Source: VXYL01 sp965200375 (GTDB taxonomy: Bacteria; Pseudomonadota; Gammaproteobacteria; Pseudomonadales; Azotimanducaceae). Taken from it: 64,000 nt of DNA. The stretch covers positions 3,100,001 through 3,164,000 of the forward strand of contig OZ241353.1 of NCBI GenBank assembly GCA_965200375.1, read 5' to 3'. Within the stretch, counting starts at the first letter, position 1; every line of letters begins with the position of its first letter. Below the pieces are notes generated by a model. It saw nothing but the letters and a program-made list of their open reading frames with translations. It had not been told where the DNA came from and ran no database searches. Positions 60,057-64,000 of the stretch are shown in pieces. The position numbers and the translations under genes were made by a program.

Positions 60057-63000
60057 TGGACTGGCGCTGCGGCGCCGCGGGGCTGGCGCTGGCGCTGGCG
60101 CCGGCGGTGGAGGTCGCCGCCAGGGGCTTCTTCGGGCAGCTGCCGGCGGAGCCCGTGGCGTGGACGGACTTCGAGTCCCTGTCCGCGGCGCGCTGCGCGG
60201 TGGCTGGAGGCAGCGCGGCCGAGCTGTCGCTGCGCCGGCACAGCGGGCTGCCGCAGACGGCGGTGCTGGAGCACACCCGGTCCACGCCCCGGGGCCACTC
60301 GCTGTCCGGGTTCCTCGCCGGCGCCCCGGACAGCGCCGTGACGTTGGTTGCGAGCGGCGGGCTGGTGTACGGCACGGCCTGGACGCCGGAGGGGAGCTAT
60401 CTGGTCCGCGGCGCCGGCGGCCCGCGGCTGGGCGAACCGCCGACCGCCGGGTGCGGGGGGCGGGACCCAGGGGCGGATGAAGCCCTGGACGAGTCGACGG
60501 CAGGCGGCGACGTGCCGGTGGTGGACCTGGCGGTGTTCTACCTGCCGTCGGCGCGGCTGTGGGCCGGCGGGCACCGGGCGGCTCTGGCGATGGTGGACCA
60601 CGGCGTGGCGTGGGTGAACGATGCCTTGGTCCGCTCGGACGTGGCGCTGCGGGTGGAGCTGGTTGCCGCGGTGGAGTTGGCGGCACACTGGACTCGCGAG
60701 GAGATACGCATCGCCTACTACGACATCGATGATCCGAACGACGGCTGGTGGGACGAGATACCGGCCATCCGCGAGAGCTACGCGGCGGACGTGGTCGGGC
60801 TGGCCTATCCGTTCGACGAAGGCGGGCATGGTTCGAGTTGGAACAGGGGGGGGCCTGTCGAATGGGCGATCGGCTCGGCGAGCCGGCTCGCCCGCGCGTT
60901 GGGGAGTGCCATGAGGGCGTATGCGATCGGCGGCGTGTTCGAGGCCGCGGACGGCAGGCGCTACTGCACCATCATGTGCGAACGCCCTTGGTGGCCCTGG
61001 GCGCCCTACGACGTGCGGCTGCCGCGCTTCTCCAACCCCCGGCAGCGCTTCCGGGGCCATCCGCTGGGCAGTCGGCACGCCGATGCAGCCCGCCACTTGA
61101 ACGAGGTGGCCCGCCAGTACGCGGCGCTGCGTCGCCGCGCGGACCGCTGCGGCTACCGGCTGGCACTGGCGCCGGCGCTGGTTCCGGCGGCGGGGGGCGA
61201 GTTCCAGGTGCGGGTGGAAGCGGATGCGGGCTGCGGCTGGACGGCGCGGGCCGTGGACGGCTTGGCGACCATGCACGGCAGGACATCTGGCGTGGGCAGC
61301 GGCACGATCAGCTACCGGGTGTCGGCCAACGCCGGCTGGGAGCGGGAGGTGGCGCTGGCGGTTGCCGGCGAGATGCACATTGCCGTGCAGGCCGGCGCCA
61401 GGCCCGTCAAGCCCGTGTGCGAGCGATCGGCCGCCATGCGGGATGCGCTGTCGGCGGCCGTCGGCGTACCGTGCGGCGCAGCGACGGCTGCTTCCCTGGC
61501 CGGGGTGCCGAATCTGGACCTCGGCGGCGCGAGGCAGAGCGACGGACGCTGGCGGGTGGACGACGCGGCGACGCCGTTCGCGCCGGCGCCCGGGGACTTC
61601 GACGGGCTCGCCAATCTGAACCGGCTGAACGTGGCCGTGGCGTCCGGCCACCCCTTGCGTCCGGGCCTGTTCGACGGGCTGGCACACTTGACGCACTTGG
61701 AACTGCACGGTGCCGGGATCGTCCGCCAGGCCGAACGGGACGACGCCTTTCGGTTCGCGTTGACGGATGGCGCCTTGGGCGGGCTGCCGAAGCTCCGGTA
61801 TCTGACCCTGCATGGGGCCGAGTTGGGCGATCGGCCATTCGAAGGGCTGGCCTACCTGCGGTATCTGGCCATGCGTGGCATTCCGGGAGTTGGCGTAGAC
61901 GCCTTCCGGGGCCTCGCCCAACTCCGCTTGCTTGAGATAGACGCCAGCGATCTGTCCGGGCTGCGCCCAGGCGTCTTCGCCGGACTGAACCTGACTTTCC
62001 TTGACCTGACGGACCTCACTGGGCTGTCTCTCCCGGTTGGAGTCTTCGACGGCCTCCCGCTGTGGCAGCTCAATATGAGCGGCCGCAAGGGCGAGTCTGT
62101 ACGGCTAGGCAAGTTGGAACCGGGCGTCTTCGACGGGCTGCGCGGTTTGCGCTCTCTGTTCTTCAGCGATTTGGGCCTGGAACTGCGCCCCGGCACGTTC
62201 CGAGGGCTCTCGGGCCTGTGGGAGCTGTACCTGAACAACGTCGGCCTGCGCGACCTGGCGCCGGGCGTATTCAACGGTCTGGACGGTCTGTACTCGCTCT
62301 CCTTGAGCAATCAGCCAGGGGAGGACGGCGAGGCGCTGCCGCTTGCGAACGAACTGGCGAGCTTGCCTCCCGGGCTGTTCCGCGGCCTGCCTTTGGCGTC
62401 GTTGCGTCTGGCGAACACCGGCTTGGGCGAACTCGATCTGTCTCTGCTCGCGGACCTCGCCACCCGCGATCCGCAGTTCTCCCTGCACCTCGATCTGTCC
62501 GGCAACGGACTCGGCGCCTTGCCGCCGGAGTTGCTGCGCACGGTGCCGATCCACTGGCTGAACGTGGCGGACAACCGATTGGCGCAACTGCCCCCGGGGC
62601 TGTTCGCAGGAACCCGCTTCCGTCATCCCATGATTCTGAATTTGGAGGGCAACCCGGGCTCGCCCTTCCTGCTGCGGGTCGAACCGGTGCGAACGGGCCG
62701 GCGCACCGTCGCCCTAGTGCTTCCCCAGGGAGCGCCCCAGTCGTGGGACTTGGAACTGTCGGCCTCGGGAGGCGGCCTGCTCCACCGTTCAGGTTACGCG
62801 GTGGACAGCGTGCGCCGGCGGATCGCCGTCGGCGAGACCCGCAGCGGAGACGCCGAGTTCCTGGCCAGCGGCGACGCGCCGGTGGTCGTGAGCGCCAGGC
62901 TGCTTGCCGGGCCCGGCAGCTACATGACGGGCGTGCGGGTCGAGATCGGGGGGCCGATGCTGCTCTACGAGGGACCCGATCGGCGGCTTGATCGGGACGA

Positions 63001-63280
63001 CCCCTGGCGCTTGGCGCTCGATGATCTCTTTCCGGACGTCGACGTCGCCGGGACCCGCTATGTGGCGCAGTCAAGCGGGCCGGCGGTCGCCGCCGTGACG
63101 GTGGCGGGCGGCATGCTCGTCGTGGCGCCAGGCGCTGCCGGCGAAGCGACCATCACCGTCACCGCCACGATCCCCGATGGCCGCACGGCATCCCGAACGT
63201 TCACGGTTCAGGTGCCGACGGACGCCCGCCCGTTCCTGCGCGGCTGGCGGTGGTCGCTGGCGGGGGAGGACGCGGCGTGA
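60056..63280 (+). CDS. secreted protease-like/BACON/LRR protein with Ig-like domain and RGWR tail
   Basis: A 1074-residue exported protein (signal about residues 1-22). Residues 150-370 resemble reprolysin-like metalloproteases (VDLAVFYLPSARLWAGG, DGRRYCTIMCER, ARHLNEVARQYAALR), but I find no H-E-x-x-H. A BACON-like beta domain (GCGWTARAVDGLATMHG...ISYRVSANAG) follows near 380-440. Residues 470-870 are leucine-rich repeats (PGVFDGLRGLRSLFFSDLG, FRGLSGLWELYLNNVG and so on). The last 110 residues are an Ig-like domain (VAAVTVAGGMLVVAPGAAG) and FLRGWRWSLAGE. It overlaps the Cys-rich gene by one base. Confidence 0.85.
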   Translation: MDWRCGAAGLALALAPAVEVAARGFFGQLPAEPVAWTDFESLSAARCAVAGGSAAELSLRRHSGLPQTAVLEHTRSTPRGHSLSGFLAGAPDSAVTLVASGGLVYGTAWTPEGSYLVRGAGGPRLGEPPTAGCGGRDPGADEALDESTAGGDVPVVDLAVFYLPSARLWAGGHRAALAMVDHGVAWVNDALVRSDVALRVELVAAVELAAHWTREEIRIAYYDIDDPNDGWWDEIPAIRESYAADVVGLAYPFDEGGHGSSWNRGGPVEWAIGSASRLARALGSAMRAYAIGGVFEAADGRRYCTIMCERPWWPWAPYDVRLPRFSNPRQRFRGHPLGSRHADAARHLNEVARQYAALRRRADRCGYRLALAPALVPAAGGEFQVRVEADAGCGWTARAVDGLATMHGRTSGVGSGTISYRVSANAGWEREVALAVAGEMHIAVQAGARPVKPVCERSAAMRDALSAAVGVPCGAATAASLAGVPNLDLGGARQSDGRWRVDDAATPFAPAPGDFDGLANLNRLNVAVASGHPLRPGLFDGLAHLTHLELHGAGIVRQAERDDAFRFALTDGALGGLPKLRYLTLHGAELGDRPFEGLAYLRYLAMRGIPGVGVDAFRGLAQLRLLEIDASDLSGLRPGVFAGLNLTFLDLTDLTGLSLPVGVFDGLPLWQLNMSGRKGESVRLGKLEPGVFDGLRGLRSLFFSDLGLELRPGTFRGLSGLWELYLNNVGLRDLAPGVFNGLDGLYSLSLSNQPGEDGEALPLANELASLPPGLFRGLPLASLRLANTGLGELDLSLLADLATRDPQFSLHLDLSGNGLGALPPELLRTVPIHWLNVADNRLAQLPPGLFAGTRFRHPMILNLEGNPGSPFLLRVEPVRTGRRTVALVLPQGAPQSWDLELSASGGGLLHRSGYAVDSVRRRIAVGETRSGDAEFLASGDAPVVVSARLLAGPGSYMTGVRVEIGGPMLLYEGPDRRLDRDDPWRLALDDLFPDVDVAGTRYVAQSSGPAVAAVTVAGGMLVVAPGAAGEATITVTATIPDGRTASRTFTVQVPTDARPFLRGWRWSLAGEDAA

Positions 63281-63345
63281 GGCGGCGCTTGGCGCGGCGG
63301 ACGCCGAATGGCTGGCCGACAGCTTGCGCGGCTGGCAGCCGCGAG

Positions 63346-63867
63346 CTACTCCGTCTGCCAAGCGGACAGCTTGGGGCGCGGCTTGCCCGCCAGTTCCGTC
63401 TCCAGCTGGTCCAGCGAGAGATTGCGCTGGGCGAGCATCTCCTCCAGCACCAGGGCACGGCGCACGTAGCCCCGGTGGCGGGCGCATGCGCCCGTGGTGA
63501 AGGCGTACTGCGCGCACGTCTGCCGCACCACGCGCGGGAACTCCTGTGCCAGCGGCGAACGCGACAGCCGTTCGACGTAGCGTCGCGTGCGCTGTGGCGA
63601 GGACGAAGGCGCCCGGTCGATCAGCCGGCGCTGATAGCGAACCGTGACCGCGTCCAGCAGCTCCTGCCGGTCCCGGGCGGACCACTCGGCAAGATCCGGG
63701 ATCGCCAGCGCCGAATAGAAAAGGGCCGCCAGTTCGTCCGGCGAGCCGCCGGGCAGTTCGTCGAACCCGCCTGGGTTCTTCGTCTGCGACGTCGCGGCGA
63801 GGGCGAACGCCGGGGCGAAGACGAGCGCCACGGCGAAGACGGAGGCAGTCCTGCGAACAGGCTTCAT
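63346..63867 (-). CDS. exported hypothetical protein
   Basis: A 173-residue protein started at ATG 63867, which has AAGGGG seven bases before it. The signal peptide is TASVFAVALVFAPAFALAA. The mature part is mostly helical with Arg/Leu-rich stretches (PDLAEWSARDRQELLDAVTV, RRYVERLSRSPLA) and two Cys (QTCAQYAFTTGACARHRG). No family recognised. An ATG at 63888 is less likely. A short repeated element lies about 90 bases upstream. Confidence 0.65.
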   Translation of the reverse strand: MKPVRRTASVFAVALVFAPAFALAATSQTKNPGGFDELPGGSPDELAALFYSALAIPDLAEWSARDRQELLDAVTVRYQRRLIDRAPSSSPQRTRRYVERLSRSPLAQEFPRVVRQTCAQYAFTTGACARHRGYVRRALVLEEMLAQRNLSLDQLETELAGKPRPKLSAWQTE

Positions 63868-63953
63868 CGGCGGCCCCTTGCGAATCACTGCCCGCCACCC
63901 TACGGCGAGGCCCGATCCGCGTCAACAGGCCGCGAAGGCCGCGAAGCGCAAGA

Positions 63954-63996
63954 CGACATTCCCGATGCGGCTTAGACTTGAGAGCGCCGTGCCGCC
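63954..63996. repeat. short repeated element, copy B
   Basis: Second copy of the CGACATTCCCGATGCG ... AGCGCCGTGCCGCC element seen at 55975-56014. It sits upstream of the minus-strand exported-protein gene and reaches nearly to the window edge, so the element may extend beyond. Confidence 0.5.
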
Positions 63997-64000
63997 GCGC

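Overview
This is a 64-kb chromosomal window from a GC-rich (about two-thirds G+C or more by eye) Gram-negative bacterium, most like an uncultured member of the Gammaproteobacteria. The evidence is a lipid A/Kdo gene set (lpxC, msbA, lpxK, kdsB), exbB/exbD, Hda, RimI beside a HolD-like protein, a DUF2066 protein, MsrP/MsrQ and a proteobacterial-type SerA. It also carries coenzyme F420 functions that are uncommon in this lineage: the C-terminus of an FO synthase at the left edge, a deazaflavin-dependent nitroreductase-like protein, and an F420-type PPOX protein at 56.1-56.5 kb. I see no rRNA, tRNA, CRISPR array or complete insertion sequence.

Layout. 0-3.7 kb: end of FO synthase, a lone membrane sensor, a toxin-antitoxin-like nucleotidyltransferase pair, the F420-linked reductase and an Rnl5-type RNA ligase. 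3.8-9.7 kb: tsaD, then a tightly coupled run exbB-exbD-msbA/lpxK-kdsB in which MsbA and LpxK form one continuous reading frame. 9.6-19.3 kb: mostly minus-strand accessory genes (nth, secreted alpha/beta hydrolase, membrane proteins, GNAT, serine hydrolase, SDR, a small pspC unit) plus a plus-strand PhyH dioxygenase. 19.3-30.3 kb: NCS2 permease, orphan AAA ATPase, gdhA, an outer-membrane barrel, holD-like/rimI, DAHP synthase and an amidohydrolase, with two copies of a 165-bp repeat at 19.6 and 30.1 kb. 30.3-35.4 kb: a pyroglutamyl-peptidase-like gene coupled to a glutaminyl cyclase, an AmpG-like transporter, a histidinol-phosphatase-like gene, and divergent lpxC. 35.4-37.2 kb: a lower-GC patch with one secreted protein. 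37.2-46 kb: pssA, msrPQ, a DUF4212/SSS symporter pair, a pterin dehydratase, a nucleotidyltransferase and uvrA. 46-50 kb: a DNA methyltransferase lying between a broken piece of transketolase and the intact large transketolase gene. 50-56.5 kb: Uma2, serA, a murG-like gene, hda, a CDP-alcohol phosphatidyltransferase, DUF2066 and an F420-type PPOX gene. 56.6-64 kb: large secreted proteins (NHL propeller, Cys-rich, and protease-like/BACON/LRR).

How it fits together. The envelope theme is strong: lpxC commits UDP-acyl-GlcNAc to lipid A, the fused LpxK/MsbA would phosphorylate and flip lipid A, KdsB activates Kdo, and PssA plus a second CDP-alcohol enzyme feed phospholipids. A second theme is secreted proteins: three otherwise unrelated exported proteins end in a similar Ig-like domain followed by an R-[GD]-W-R tail. 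The most unusual points are the MsbA-LpxK fusion, the duplicated transketolase piece that supplies the C-terminus of a DNA methyltransferase, the cyclase/pyroglutamyl-peptidase pair with a Cys-to-Ser change at the presumed nucleophile, the paired 165-bp repeats, and the R-G-W-R tail family.
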